DNA of 64,000 bases from JAMLIN01 sp041676645 (GCA_041676645.1 JBAYRO010000004.1:1-64000), one strand, 5' to 3'. Counted from the stretch's first letter, positions 7,425 through 19,871 are shown. Notes: generated by a model not told the origin, from the letters alone. Numbers and translations: made by a program.

Positions 7425-9361
7425 TCAGAAGGAAAAGCCCAGCCGCATGTGCAGGCGGATCCGGTGATCCTTCAGGCCATAGGCCAGGTCGAACTGCATC
7501 GGCCCGACCGGACTGTTCCAGCGCAGGCCCGTGCCGACGCCGGTACGGAAGTTCATGTCGTCGATATCGTCGGAGACCGCGCCCACGTCGACGAACAAGG
7601 TGTGCTCCCAGTCGTTCTGGTTGCCCCTGAACGTGATCGGGCGCTGCCATTCCAGGCTGCTTACCGCCATGTAGCGGCCGCCATAGAGCTTGTCGGCGAT
7701 GGAGCGCGTGCCGATGCTCCGGTAGCCGTATCCGCGCACGGTGGTGTCGCCACCGGTCAGGAACAGCAGGGTCGAGGGCAGTTGCGCGTCGTCGTCGGCC
7801 ATCACCGCGCCCAGCTCGCCGCGCAGGGCCAGCCGGCTCTGGCGCCCGATCTCGTCGCGCTGGCCCAGTGGCCAGAACTGCAGCCCATGCAGGCGCATGC
7901 GCAGGAACGGATCGCGTTGCGGCGTCAGCGTGAACCCGGCGCCGGCCTCGGCGCCCAGGCCATAGCCGGCGGTCGGGTTGATCTTGTCGTTGAAGTAGCG
8001 CCCCGTCCAGCCGTAGTTGGCCATCAGCGAGGAAGCGCTGCCCGGTGCATCGCCACCCACGACCTTGCTCATGTCGTACTGCAGGTAGTAGCGCCGGTCG
8101 ATATGGCCCACGCTCTTGGAGCGCCCGCCCTGCAGCGACAGGGAGTTGGACTTGAAATCCCCCACTTCGGCCCGCTCCAGCCCCGCGCCCAGGAACCAGG
8201 CCCATCCCGAACGCTTGGGCATGTCCGTCCACATCGTCGAGGCGGTCTGGTTCTTGGCATCGAGCGAAAGACGGCTGACCGCGCGCCAGCCCAGCGGCCA
8301 GAGCTGGTTGTGCACATGATCGATCGACAGGCGCGGCCCGGCGTCGGTGGTCAGCCCGACGCCGAACACCACCTTCTGGTACTTGGCCTCACGCAGCTGC
8401 GCGATGACGGTGGCGTTCTCCGGGTCGCTGTCTTCAGTGTCCAGCATCAGGAAGGCGGAGTCGAAATAGCCGCTGGCGGCCAGGCGCTGCTGGGCATCGA
8501 GCAGGTCGTCCTCGCTGTAATCCGTGCCGGTGGGAACGCGCACGATGTTCCTGATGCCCTCGGCGTCATAGCGCTCGACCCCGGTGAGCCTGATGTCACC
8601 GAAGCGGTAGGGTGGACCCGGATCGTAGTGCACGCGCAGGCTGGCGCGGTTGCGGTCGGCATCGATGGCGGCCTGGCTGTCGGCGATGCGCGCGGTCGGG
8701 TAGCGTTCCTTCTGCAGGTCGCGCAGGCCGGCATTCTTGGCCGAGTTCCAGTCGGGCTGGGTGAAGGCATCGCCTTCCTTCAGCGACCACGACTGCAGGA
8801 TGCGCGCACGCTGGGCCGCCGCCTTCGGGTCGCTGTTCATCGGGTCGGCGAAGCTGATCGAGTGGCTGGCTACCTTCGTCTGCTCACCGGGCTCCACTTC
8901 GATGACGATGGTGCGTGGCGCGGCGCTGTCCGTGGCCGCTTCCACGCGCAGCGTCAGTTCCGGGTTGAAGTAGCCCAGTGCCGCGAGCAGGTCGCGGGCA
9001 TTGGAATCGGCTTCGGTCAGCAGGCGCCTGAACTCGGTGGCCTGCAGATCGGGAAACCGGGTGTAGCGCTGCAGATCGAGGTGGCGTTCCAGATGCCGGG
9101 CGATGCCGCCGTCCTCGCTGACGACGTTCACCCGGAAGACCGGCTCGCTCTCGGTGGCCTCGGCGGGGGGGGCGTCCCCAGCCTCGGCGGGGGTGTCGTC
9201 CCCGGCCTGGACGGGACTGTCGTCCCCTCGGGTTTCCTCGCCTCCATTGCCCCGCAGCACGCTGCAGCCTTGCAGCGCGACAATCAGGAAAACCAGCAAG
9301 ACCCGGCACAGCGGACCGGAGAAAGGGAATCCTGGGGGCTTGGGTCGGGATCTCACCGCCA

Positions 9362-9362
<1 letters not shown>
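7425..9362 (-). CDS. tamA: Translocation and assembly module outer-membrane protein TamA
   Basis: A 645-residue Omp85-family protein: POTRA domains followed by a 16-strand beta-barrel, partner of TamB. The N-terminus has a hydrophobic signal ending LIVALQGC, which reads as a lipoprotein signal (Cys at about 33); this is unusual for TamA. An acidic, Pro/Ala-rich linker (about 40-70) precedes the POTRA region. The barrel has the conserved RGY element (GGDTTVRGYGYRS, about residue 541) that lines the lumen, and the chain ends in Phe after alternating hydrophobic residues, the outer-membrane targeting signal. The start is GTG 9362, overlapping the stop of the upstream ATPase by one base, so translation may be coupled. 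The length is above E. coli TamA (577) because of the N-terminal linker. An 8-base G tract lies at 9165-9172. Confidence 0.88.
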
Positions 9363-12196
<2,834 letters not shown>

Positions 12197-12335
12197 CCGG
12201 CTTATATACCGCGTATCGACCCTTGGCGCATCGGCTCGACGCGGCGGCCCCGGCTGGCCTCCCGCCCCCCGATTCGACAAGCAGCGCAGGATCGGATACA
12301 GATCCCATGGCCATGACACTGGAGGCAGCGAGGCA

Positions 12336-13601
12336 ATGACATCCGATATCGTCGAGCGGCGCGCGCGATTGCTGGGGCCCAACGTGCCCACCTTCTACGA
12401 CGACCCGGTCCATGTCGTCCGGGGCGAGGGCGTCTGGCTCTGGGACGCCCAGGGACGACGTTATCTCGATGCCTACAACAACGTCGCCCATGTCGGGCAC
12501 TGTCATCCCAGGGTGGTGGAAGCGATCTGCCGCCAATCGGCCGTGCTCAATACCCACACCCGCTATCTTCACGAGGGCATCCTCGACTATGCGCAGCGGC
12601 TGACGGCGACGCTCGATCATGGCCTTTCGCAGGTCATCATGGTCTGCACCGGGTCGGAGGCCAACGACATCGCGCTGCGGATGGCGCAGGCGGTGAGCGG
12701 CAAGACCGGCATCATCGCCACCGACAACACCTACCACGGCAACACCACGGCGGTGGCCGCGCTCTCCACCCGGCGCCCGCCGATCGGTGGCTGGCCCTCC
12801 CATGTCCGCCGGGTGCCGGCGCCCGATTCGCTCGAACCGCTCGGCGGCAGCCCGGCGGCCCAGGGGGCGGCCTTTGCGGCGAACGTCGCGCAGGCCGTGG
12901 CGGAACTCGAGGAGGCCGGCCATGGTTTTGCCGGCCTGATGCTGTGCCCGCTCTTCGCGAACGAGGGCATGCCGGACGTCGGGCCGGGATTCCTCGACGC
13001 GACCGCCGAGGTGGTGCGCAAGGCGGGTGGCCTGCTCATCGCCGACGAGGTCCAGCCGGGCTTCGGCCGGGTCGGCAGCCATTTCTGGGGCCACCAGCGG
13101 CTCGGTTTCGCTCCGGATGTGGTGACGATGGGCAAGCCGATGGGCAATGGCCATCCGGTTGCCGCCGTCGTGGCGCGGACCGACGTGATGGCTGCCTTCC
13201 GCGAGGCCTTCGGCTACTTCAACACCTTCGGCGGCAATCCGGTCTCGTGCGCCGCGGCGTCGGCGGTGCTCGATGTGATCGAGGCCGAAGGGCTGGTCGA
13301 GAATGCCAGGCAGACCGGCGCGTACATGCTCTCCCTGCTCGATTCGCTCGATCATCCCCTCATTGCCGATGTGCGCGGTGCGGGGTTGTTCTTCGCGATG
13401 GAGCTGACGCACAACGGCGAGCCGGCCTCGGAATCCTGCGCGGCGGTCGTGGAACGGATGCGCCAGAGAGGCGTCCTGATGGGCCGGATCGGCCGTCACC
13501 AGCACATCCTGAAGATCCGGCCCCCGATGCCCTTCGCGCGGCCCGAGGCCGACATGCTTGCCGAGACCCTCGCGGGCGTGCTTGCGGAGACGCGTGTGTG
13601 A
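12336..13601 (+). CDS. Class III PLP-dependent enzyme, AGXT2L (phospho-lyase)-like
   Basis: A 421-residue fold-type I PLP enzyme. The N-terminal part contains YLDAYNNVAHVGHCHP, very close to the motif of the AGXT2L1/AGXT2L2 branch, whose characterised members are ethanolamine-phosphate and phosphohydroxylysine phospho-lyases rather than transaminases. Further features are CTGSEANDIALR for cofactor phosphate binding, LIADEVQPGFGRVG with the Asp that contacts the PLP ring (about 236), and MGKPMGNGHP with the Schiff-base Lys (about 266). The start is ATG 12336 after a GGAGG-rich site. The next gene, two bases downstream, is an APH-type kinase, the same pairing as human hydroxylysine kinase with its phospho-lyase. 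Seen: fold and motifs. Inferred: the phospho-lyase role; an ordinary aminotransferase remains possible. The gap to the divergent ATPase is 139 bp. Confidence 0.82.
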   Translation: MTSDIVERRARLLGPNVPTFYDDPVHVVRGEGVWLWDAQGRRYLDAYNNVAHVGHCHPRVVEAICRQSAVLNTHTRYLHEGILDYAQRLTATLDHGLSQVIMVCTGSEANDIALRMAQAVSGKTGIIATDNTYHGNTTAVAALSTRRPPIGGWPSHVRRVPAPDSLEPLGGSPAAQGAAFAANVAQAVAELEEAGHGFAGLMLCPLFANEGMPDVGPGFLDATAEVVRKAGGLLIADEVQPGFGRVGSHFWGHQRLGFAPDVVTMGKPMGNGHPVAAVVARTDVMAAFREAFGYFNTFGGNPVSCAAASAVLDVIEAEGLVENARQTGAYMLSLLDSLDHPLIADVRGAGLFFAMELTHNGEPASESCAAVVERMRQRGVLMGRIGRHQHILKIRPPMPFARPEADMLAETLAGVLAETRV

Positions 13602-13603
13602 GA

Positions 13604-14584
13604 ATGGATGACGCTCAGGCGCAAGGGTTGGCGGAACGCGCCCTCGAGCACTGGGGCGGGACGCAGCGGGCGCCGCGCCTGGTGAAGCAGCGCGAGAACA
13701 TCGTTTTCGATGCCGTGCTTCGAGGCGGCACTCGGGTCGCCCTGCGGCTGCACCGGCCAGGCTACCAGAGCCGGGCCGCGATCGACTCGGAGCTGTGGTG
13801 GACAAGCGCCCTGGCCGAACGCGGACTGCCGGTGGCGGTGCCGGTGCCCTCGCTTTCCGGCGCGCTGGTGGAGGCGATGGACGATCGGGCGGTGTCCTGC
13901 GTCGGCTGGCTGGAAGGCGGGCCGATCGGCTCGGGCGAAGCGCCGCTTGCCGGAAGCGCCGATGCCCGGGCGGCGCTGATGCGGGCGCTCGGGCGGCTCA
14001 TCGCGTCGGTGCAGGAGACGACCGACGCGCTGTCATTGCCCGCGGATTTCGAGCGGCCGGCCTGGGATATCGAGGGCCTGCTCGGTGAGGCACCGCGATG
14101 GGGCCGGTTCTGGGAGAACCCGGCGTTCAGCGCGGCCGAGCGAGGCATTGTCGAGCAGGCGCGGACGCTGGCGCGCGAACGGCTGGAAGCGTACCGCGCG
14201 GACGGGGCCGATTTCGGCCTGATCCATGCGGACTACGTCAGGGAGAACGTGATCGCCGGCCCGCATGGGCTCGCACTGATCGACTTCGACGACAGCGGCT
14301 TCGGCTTCCGGCTCTACGATCTCGGCACGGCCCTGACGCAGAGCCTGGAGGAGCCGGACCTGCCCGTGCTCGCCCGATCGCTGGTCGCGGGGTATCGGGA
14401 ACTGCGAGCCCTGTCCGACGAAGCCGAGGGCAGGCTGGCGCTCTTCCTGATGCTGCGTACGTTCGCATCGGCCGGCTGGGTGGTGGGCCGCGCCGCGCCC
14501 GAGGATCCACGCCAGCAGATCTTTACCAGGCGCGTCGTGCGAATGGCCCGACACGTGCTCGCGGGCACCACGCCCTGGGACTGA
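13604..14584 (+). CDS. APH-family small-molecule kinase (hydroxylysine/homoserine kinase-like)
   Basis: A 326-residue cytoplasmic phosphotransferase of the aminoglycoside phosphotransferase/choline kinase fold. The catalytic loop is HADYVRENV (His about 208, Asp 210, Asn 215) and the magnesium motif is LIDFDDSGFG (about 225-234). The C-terminal lobe is helical. The gene starts 2 bp after the PLP enzyme stop; a GTG at 13598 that overlaps that stop is an alternative start. With the AGXT2L-like enzyme upstream, the simplest reading is that it phosphorylates the hydroxyl group of an amino alcohol or hydroxy amino acid, which the lyase then deaminates and dephosphorylates. Antibiotic resistance is unlikely given this setting. 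The substrate is unknown. Confidence 0.8.
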   Translation: MDDAQAQGLAERALEHWGGTQRAPRLVKQRENIVFDAVLRGGTRVALRLHRPGYQSRAAIDSELWWTSALAERGLPVAVPVPSLSGALVEAMDDRAVSCVGWLEGGPIGSGEAPLAGSADARAALMRALGRLIASVQETTDALSLPADFERPAWDIEGLLGEAPRWGRFWENPAFSAAERGIVEQARTLARERLEAYRADGADFGLIHADYVRENVIAGPHGLALIDFDDSGFGFRLYDLGTALTQSLEEPDLPVLARSLVAGYRELRALSDEAEGRLALFLMLRTFASAGWVVGRAAPEDPRQQIFTRRVVRMARHVLAGTTPWD

Positions 14585-14645
14585 TTTCGCGGCAATCGGC
14601 GAGAATCCCTGTACTTCCCATCCCCGGCAGGAAAAAGGGCACTCG

Positions 14646-15413
14646 ATGACACATCTTCGACAGATCGGTGGTGACGACGCGCAGTACACCGATCCCGCGG
14701 TTCGCCAGTTGCGCGAAGACCTTGCCCTCGCGCTTCGCGCGGCCGCCCACCACCGGCTGGAAGAGGGCGTCTGCAACCATTTCAGCGTGATGCTGCCCGG
14801 TGGGCAGGACCGCTACCTGATCAATCCGCGCGGCATGCACTGGAGCGAGGTCGGCCCGGACGACATCGTGCTCATCGATGTGCGGGGCAATGTGCTGGCG
14901 GGCCGCCATCGGGTGGAGCCCACGGCGCTGTTCATCCATGGCGCGGTGCATCGCCTGACGCAGCGGGCCGTCGTGCTGCACACCCACATGCCTTATGCCA
15001 CCGCGCTCACCCTGACGGATGCGGTCGGGCCCGATCCCGCGCTGAGCCAGAACGCGATGCGCTTCATGGGTCGCATCGCACTCGATTCCGAGTACAACGG
15101 CCTGGCGCTAGACGATGCCGAAGGCGAACGCATCGCGCGCACCATGACGGGCGACAATGCGGGCAGGGATGTCGTGTTCCTGGCCAATCACGGCGTGATC
15201 GTGACCGGCCACACCGTCGCCCACGCCTACGACGATCTCTACTACCTGGAACGAGCCTGCATGCACCAGGTTCTCGCCCACGCGACGGGCCGGCCGCTGC
15301 GGCCGGTGGATCCGCAACTGGCAGCCCGGGTGGCGGCGCAGGTCCAGGGGGAACGCGAGCAGTCGGACCTGTTCTTCGAGTCGCTGCGGCGACTGCTGCC
15401 GGCGCCGGATTGA
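14646..15413 (+). CDS. Class II aldolase/adducin-family protein
   Basis: A 255-residue cytoplasmic protein of the class II (zinc) aldolase/adducin fold, which includes fuculose-phosphate aldolase and ribulose-phosphate epimerase. Zinc-ligand candidates are the two His of VVLHTHMPYATAL and the later His in VVFLANHGVIVTG. It carries the EEGVCNHFSVML and YLINPRGMHWSEV motifs common to the adducin-head branch, which often has no assigned reaction. It lies 61 bp after the kinase in the same direction and is probably co-transcribed. A second protein of the same family and identical length is at 60391-61158. The end converges with the fusion gene at 15478; the 64 bp between show no clear terminator. 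Confidence 0.8.
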   Translation: MTHLRQIGGDDAQYTDPAVRQLREDLALALRAAAHHRLEEGVCNHFSVMLPGGQDRYLINPRGMHWSEVGPDDIVLIDVRGNVLAGRHRVEPTALFIHGAVHRLTQRAVVLHTHMPYATALTLTDAVGPDPALSQNAMRFMGRIALDSEYNGLALDDAEGERIARTMTGDNAGRDVVFLANHGVIVTGHTVAHAYDDLYYLERACMHQVLAHATGRPLRPVDPQLAARVAAQVQGEREQSDLFFESLRRLLPAPD

Positions 15414-15477
15414 CGCGCTTCCATGAGCGCGAGAATGGCGGGGTTGGCCGAGCCCGCGGTTTCCCAGGTCGAGCAGT

Positions 15478-18030
15478 TCAGACAATGACCCGGTCCCAGC
15501 CGCCGTAGTGCTCGCTGCTGCGTGTACCCCGGGGCAGGCTCAGTCCGACCAGCGCGAGACCGACGACGATATCCACTGTGGTACCGAGGCCCGTGCCGCC
15601 GTCGAGCAGGAACGGCGACGCCGCGATCCAGATACCGAGTGGCACGTTGAGGAAGCGCACCGCTCGCGTGACCTCGGCCATGGCCGTTACTGCGACAAGG
15701 ATCACCAGGCAGCCGGCGACGTGATCGCTGAAATACAGTGGGGGCGCGTTGTCTGCGATCAGCGGGGTAGTCAGCAGCAGCGCGCCCAGCGTCGTGCTGA
15801 GCACGAGCGTCCATGGATAGTTCACCCCTCCGGAGACGAATTCCCTGATCACGCTTGTCGCCGGCTGCGGAAGGTCGGGCTCTGGCGTCTGGTTTTCCGA
15901 GAGTGCCGGGCCGCCCATCCAGAAGGTGCGCCAGAAAGGCTCGCCGGCAAGTTTCGCGCGCCGCAGGTACTGGGCCGTCGCCAGCACCTCGTCGACCGAG
16001 TAGGGAATCAGCACCACGGTCACGGCGGCCTGGATGATGCACAGCGTGCACAGTGCGCCGATCAGGGGTGGCTGAATGATGATGAACGAGACGCTGACGA
16101 CGCCGAGCGGGATGATCAGCAGGCCGAATACGAATACCATCCACGGCATCGTGCGCCAGCGACGGCGGTCGCCTATCGCGCCGGCGAGGATATCCAGCCC
16201 GTAGGCAAAGGCGCCCAGCCCGGCATCGGCGATCGGAAAACCCTTCGAAACCCACGACGTAACGACAGCCTCGCTGCCGTTGGACACCCCCGCACCGCCC
16301 GGGCCGAAGAACGGGTCCCACAAGCCGTCGATGTGTCCCATCTGGTAGGCCGCGAGATAGCGGGAGACGAACAGGCCGATGAAGGCGAGGGCCACGATCG
16401 GGATGCGCTGCGTGAAGGCCGAAGGCGAATAGCTCCAGCCGAGCGGACGGTCGTCGCCGGACGCCAGCGCGCGCCGGGCGATCCCCGGGGTCGGCGGAAT
16501 CAGCACGGCAAAGGCCACGATCAGCATGCCGACCAGCGTGCCGATTCCGTAGGCGGCCGCGCTGCTCGTCCAGAAGAGCAGCGGTGCGAGCATGATCCAG
16601 AGACCGACCGCCGCGGTGAGCCATTGCAGCCAGTTCCGTCGGCGATACATGCCCAGCAGTGCCAGCGCGCTCACCAGCAGCCCGGAGACGATCACGCTGA
16701 TGCCGAGCCACATATTGCGCATGCCGGCGTCGGCGGTTTCATGCCCCAGTGCCGGCGGCAGTGCGGTTTCGACAGGATCGAACAACCCCAGGATCATCGG
16801 CGACACGGCGAGCCAGAGACCCAGCATCGCATTGCTCATCGGCGCCCATAGCGTGTGGTGCCGATGCCGCTCCAGATCGGCGTCGACCTCGGCGAGGCTG
16901 CGCTCGAGCGGGCCTGCAAGCCGCTGTTTCGCCTGTTCCAGTTCCGGGTGAGAGGCCGCCACTGCCGACGGATCGAGCTTGTTAAGCTCGTACCAGTCGG
17001 TCGGATCGGCATGGAGCCGCCGGATCATCTCGGGGAGCGTTGCCCTGAGGCTGTGACGCGGCTCCCAGCCGAGCACCCGGCGGGCGCGCGAAGTGTCGAT
17101 CTCGTAATGATCGTCCGAGTTCTCGATCATCCAGGGCTTGATGTCGGTATCCTCGTCCAGCACTTCCGTCTGGACCCAGGAACCGGCCTGGGTCAAGGTC
17201 TTGGGCATGGCGAAGGTCCGCCAGTCCTCGTCGTGGATGAGCCGGCCGATCCGCTTCTGCATTTCCTGGTAGGAAGGCGTTTCCTCCTCGCCGATCAGCA
17301 GGAGCGTTTCCTCGGGAAGCCGGTGGCGCCGATCGACAGCTTGCACCATTGCGCGGACGAGATCGTCCCTGTGCAGGTAGGGCTGGCCGGCGGAGATGTC
17401 GCCGGCGAACAGGTAGGCGGTCGGCCGCCGCTCGAAGATGCGCGCGATCTGCTGGGCGATGAACGCAGCTCGACAATCCTCGTCGTAGACGCCGGCGAGC
17501 CGCAGAATCACGGTGGCGATCGGGCCTCGTTCCCTCGCAATCAATGCCTCGGTTTCCACCTTCGAGCGCGGATACGCCCAGGCCGGCGCGATCGGCCCGT
17601 CCTCGTCGATCGGGGAGCCCGGATGCGGGCTCGGCGCCTGCACGAGCAAGGTGCTCGAGAACACGAACTGCCGCGTATCGAATCGCTTCAGGGCGGACAG
17701 CAGGCGTCTCGTGCCCTGTACGGTGACGGCGTCGTACCTGGGGTCGTCCTCGCCGGTGGTGTCGTAGTAGGCGGCGAGATGAATCACCGAGGCAATGCGC
17801 CCGCCGCACGAGCTGGCAGCCTCTTCGATCGCGCCGTCGACACTCTCGTCGGAACTCAGGTCGAGCTCGATGGTGTCCATGCCGGCCGGGGGGCGCTCCG
17901 GCGCGCCGCGGTCGAGGCCGATCACCCGGTAGCGGTCGATCAGGCCCTTGGCGATTGCCTGTCCGAGAAAGCCGCTCGAACCGGTGATCAGCACCGTTGG
18001 GCGATCGCCTCCCGGGTGGTTCCCGGTCAT
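15478..18030 (-). CDS. Fusion protein: NAD-dependent epimerase + SPW repeats + VKOR-like membrane domain
   Basis: An 850-residue multi-domain membrane protein. Residues 1 to about 340 form an extended short-chain dehydrogenase/epimerase: nucleotide motif TGSSGFLG (16-23) and catalytic YPRSK (Tyr about 152). From about 385 to 520 come membrane helices with SPW-type signatures (LWLAVSPMILG, LWIMLAPLLFW). From about 530 to 690 lies a vitamin K epoxide reductase-like region (RYLAAYQMGHIDGLWDPFFG, then GALCTLC with the active CxxC at Cys661/664). A last SPW unit (IWIAASPFLLDG) closes the protein. The extra loop cysteines of classical VKOR are not seen. Its ATG overlaps the stop of the CoA hydrolase gene by ATGA, so it belongs to the fatty-acid operon. 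The membrane part probably exchanges electrons with quinone; the substrate of the epimerase part is unknown. Confidence 0.8.
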   Translation of the reverse strand: MTGNHPGGDRPTVLITGSSGFLGQAIAKGLIDRYRVIGLDRGAPERPPAGMDTIELDLSSDESVDGAIEEAASSCGGRIASVIHLAAYYDTTGEDDPRYDAVTVQGTRRLLSALKRFDTRQFVFSSTLLVQAPSPHPGSPIDEDGPIAPAWAYPRSKVETEALIARERGPIATVILRLAGVYDEDCRAAFIAQQIARIFERRPTAYLFAGDISAGQPYLHRDDLVRAMVQAVDRRHRLPEETLLLIGEEETPSYQEMQKRIGRLIHDEDWRTFAMPKTLTQAGSWVQTEVLDEDTDIKPWMIENSDDHYEIDTSRARRVLGWEPRHSLRATLPEMIRRLHADPTDWYELNKLDPSAVAASHPELEQAKQRLAGPLERSLAEVDADLERHRHHTLWAPMSNAMLGLWLAVSPMILGLFDPVETALPPALGHETADAGMRNMWLGISVIVSGLLVSALALLGMYRRRNWLQWLTAAVGLWIMLAPLLFWTSSAAAYGIGTLVGMLIVAFAVLIPPTPGIARRALASGDDRPLGWSYSPSAFTQRIPIVALAFIGLFVSRYLAAYQMGHIDGLWDPFFGPGGAGVSNGSEAVVTSWVSKGFPIADAGLGAFAYGLDILAGAIGDRRRWRTMPWMVFVFGLLIIPLGVVSVSFIIIQPPLIGALCTLCIIQAAVTVVLIPYSVDEVLATAQYLRRAKLAGEPFWRTFWMGGPALSENQTPEPDLPQPATSVIREFVSGGVNYPWTLVLSTTLGALLLTTPLIADNAPPLYFSDHVAGCLVILVAVTAMAEVTRAVRFLNVPLGIWIAASPFLLDGGTGLGTTVDIVVGLALVGLSLPRGTRSSEHYGGWDRVIV

Positions 18031-19871
18031 GGTGTTGCCTCCGGCCGGCTCAGGCGCAGTGCGCCACGCAGGGCCAGCGCCTCCATGCCGTCGCGCCAGC
18101 CGGCGAAGCCCATGCGGCGCATGGCGGGTTCCTCGTCCGGCGGTGCCCGCCCGCCGAAGGCGGCCGTCAGCAACCTGGCCTTTCCCCGAAGGCTCGGTGA
18201 CAGTTCATTCAGCATCTCCAGGGCCGGCAGCAGTCTCTGCTCGATCTCGTCGAAGTCGGTGCCGAACGGAAAGGGTGGAAGCAGTGCTCGATGCGGGTCA
18301 AGCCATTCGGCGAGCCGCGCGGGGGAGTTCCGCGTCGCCGCCTCCGGAAGCCGGAAATCCTTCGGCAGCTTGCCCGCCGTTTTCGCGCGATGGACGAGTT
18401 CCGGCTGGAAGCGGCTGTCGGCGATACCGATCAGGGCGGCAATGACCTCGGCGTCGGTCTTGCCGCGCACGTCGGCGATGCCGTACTCGGTCACGACGAT
18501 GTCGCGCATGTGACGCGGAACGCTGACCGAGGGCAGCGACCACGAGATATTGCTGCAGGGCTGGCCATCGGCGGTCCGGATGGCGGGAACGGTCATGATC
18601 GCCCGTCCGTCATCGAGCGCCAGTGCCTGCTCGATGAAATTGAACTGCCCGCCGATGCCGCTGATGACCTTGCCGTCGGCTGCGGCATCCGACATGAGAT
18701 CACCCAGCACTGACACCTGCATCACCGAGTTGACGAAGCGCGCCCGTCGGCGAGCCGCGCGTCGTCCCGCTTCGTCGCCGTAGAGCTGATTGGTGAAGCT
18801 CACCGGGGCCATGCCGATCCGGGCGCGGCGCCCGGGGTCCATCGTGCGCAGGCGACGATAGAAATCGCGCGTCTCGACGAAGAAGCCGGCATGGATCGCG
18901 CAGCCGTCCACATCGCGATCGATCACCCCCGCTTCGAACAACTCCAGCAACCCGCCCACCATCATCTCGGTCACGGCGTAGAGGCCTGTCTCGAATGGTC
19001 CGCTCGTGAACCGCCCGCCTGCGCCCGGATCGAGGTCGAAGGGACAATCGGCCTGCAACGCCTCGTCCTGCCCGCGGTGACGCAGCAGCAGGGCGTTGGC
19101 CACCGCATCGCCGACCGAGCCAATGCCGATCTGCAAGGTGCCGCCGTCCGCGACCAGGCGCCCGACGTGCAGGCCGATCGCATGGCTGGCATCGTCCACG
19201 GGACGTTTCGGAACGGAGAACAGTTCATAGCCGGCGGGTGGATCGAGCGCCATCGAGAATTCGTTCGGATCCAGTGCGGTATCGCGCCCGGCGAAGAAGG
19301 GCAGTTCCGGATGGATCTCCGCCACGGCCATGAAATCCAGCGCACCCTCCCGGCGCATGCGGAACAGGTCGGCCGAGATGTCCGTATTGCCCGACAGGCT
19401 GAGTTGCCCCTGCTGTTCGGCCACCAGTTGCCCCAGTACGTTCGGGCGCAGTTGCCGAGTCAGCAGGTCGAGGGCATGCGTGTAGTTGACCGAGATGAAG
19501 TCCTGCTGCGCTTGCGCGACCCCGGTCCAGCGACCAGCCAGGAAGAAGAATTCGTTCACCTTGATGTTGTCGGGCAGCTTGCCACGACGCAGCAGATCGG
19601 CGTAGAGCAGGGGAGGATAGGCGCCGAACAGCCGTTCCATCGCCGGTTCCAGGAAGCGCCGCTCGACCCGGCTGCTGGGCCGGGGTCGCTCGAGCGTCAA
19701 TGCGGTGAAGATCGACAGCTCGAGCTGCGGATCTTCGCAGGCGAGTTGTACCAGCGCGTTCGCGATCGAGACCGGCTTGCCCAGGCCGAGCGGCATCGCA
19801 AGGCGGATGGTGCCGCCGGTCTGCGCGACGATCTCCCGCGCGATGACATCGGCGTCCGGATGTCGCTTCAT
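18027..19871 (-). CDS. Acetyl-CoA hydrolase/transferase family protein
   Basis: A 614-residue cytoplasmic enzyme of the CoA transferase family I, resembling acetyl-CoA hydrolase/4-hydroxybutyrate CoA transferase. It is in the long version of the family (about 600 residues instead of 430-500). Recognisable parts are the N-terminal VNEFFFLAGRWTGVAQAQ, the central LQIGIGSVGDAVANALL, and the C-terminal domain with GKVISGIGGQFNFIEQAL and VTEYGIADVRGKT. Members cleave acyl-CoA or move CoA between acids. In this operon it could release or recycle CoA from the products of beta-oxidation. The start ATG 19871 overlaps the bifunctional enzyme stop (ATGA); the frame continues upstream only inside that gene. 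Confidence 0.82.
   Translation of the reverse strand: MKRHPDADVIAREIVAQTGGTIRLAMPLGLGKPVSIANALVQLACEDPQLELSIFTALTLERPRPSSRVERRFLEPAMERLFGAYPPLLYADLLRRGKLPDNIKVNEFFFLAGRWTGVAQAQQDFISVNYTHALDLLTRQLRPNVLGQLVAEQQGQLSLSGNTDISADLFRMRREGALDFMAVAEIHPELPFFAGRDTALDPNEFSMALDPPAGYELFSVPKRPVDDASHAIGLHVGRLVADGGTLQIGIGSVGDAVANALLLRHRGQDEALQADCPFDLDPGAGGRFTSGPFETGLYAVTEMMVGGLLELFEAGVIDRDVDGCAIHAGFFVETRDFYRRLRTMDPGRRARIGMAPVSFTNQLYGDEAGRRAARRRARFVNSVMQVSVLGDLMSDAAADGKVISGIGGQFNFIEQALALDDGRAIMTVPAIRTADGQPCSNISWSLPSVSVPRHMRDIVVTEYGIADVRGKTDAEVIAALIGIADSRFQPELVHRAKTAGKLPKDFRLPEAATRNSPARLAEWLDPHRALLPPFPFGTDFDEIEQRLLPALEMLNELSPSLRGKARLLTAAFGGRAPPDEEPAMRRMGFAGWRDGMEALALRGALRLSRPEATP

Noticed and set aside
7417..8232. 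A 272-codon upstream extension of tamB
   Set aside because: The extension runs through tamA in another frame and has no conserved residues; the membrane-anchor start at 7416 fits the TamB family.
13604..14584. APH-type kinase as an aminoglycoside resistance gene
   Set aside because: It is coupled to a PLP enzyme and aldolase with no resistance context; the fold is shared with many metabolic kinases.
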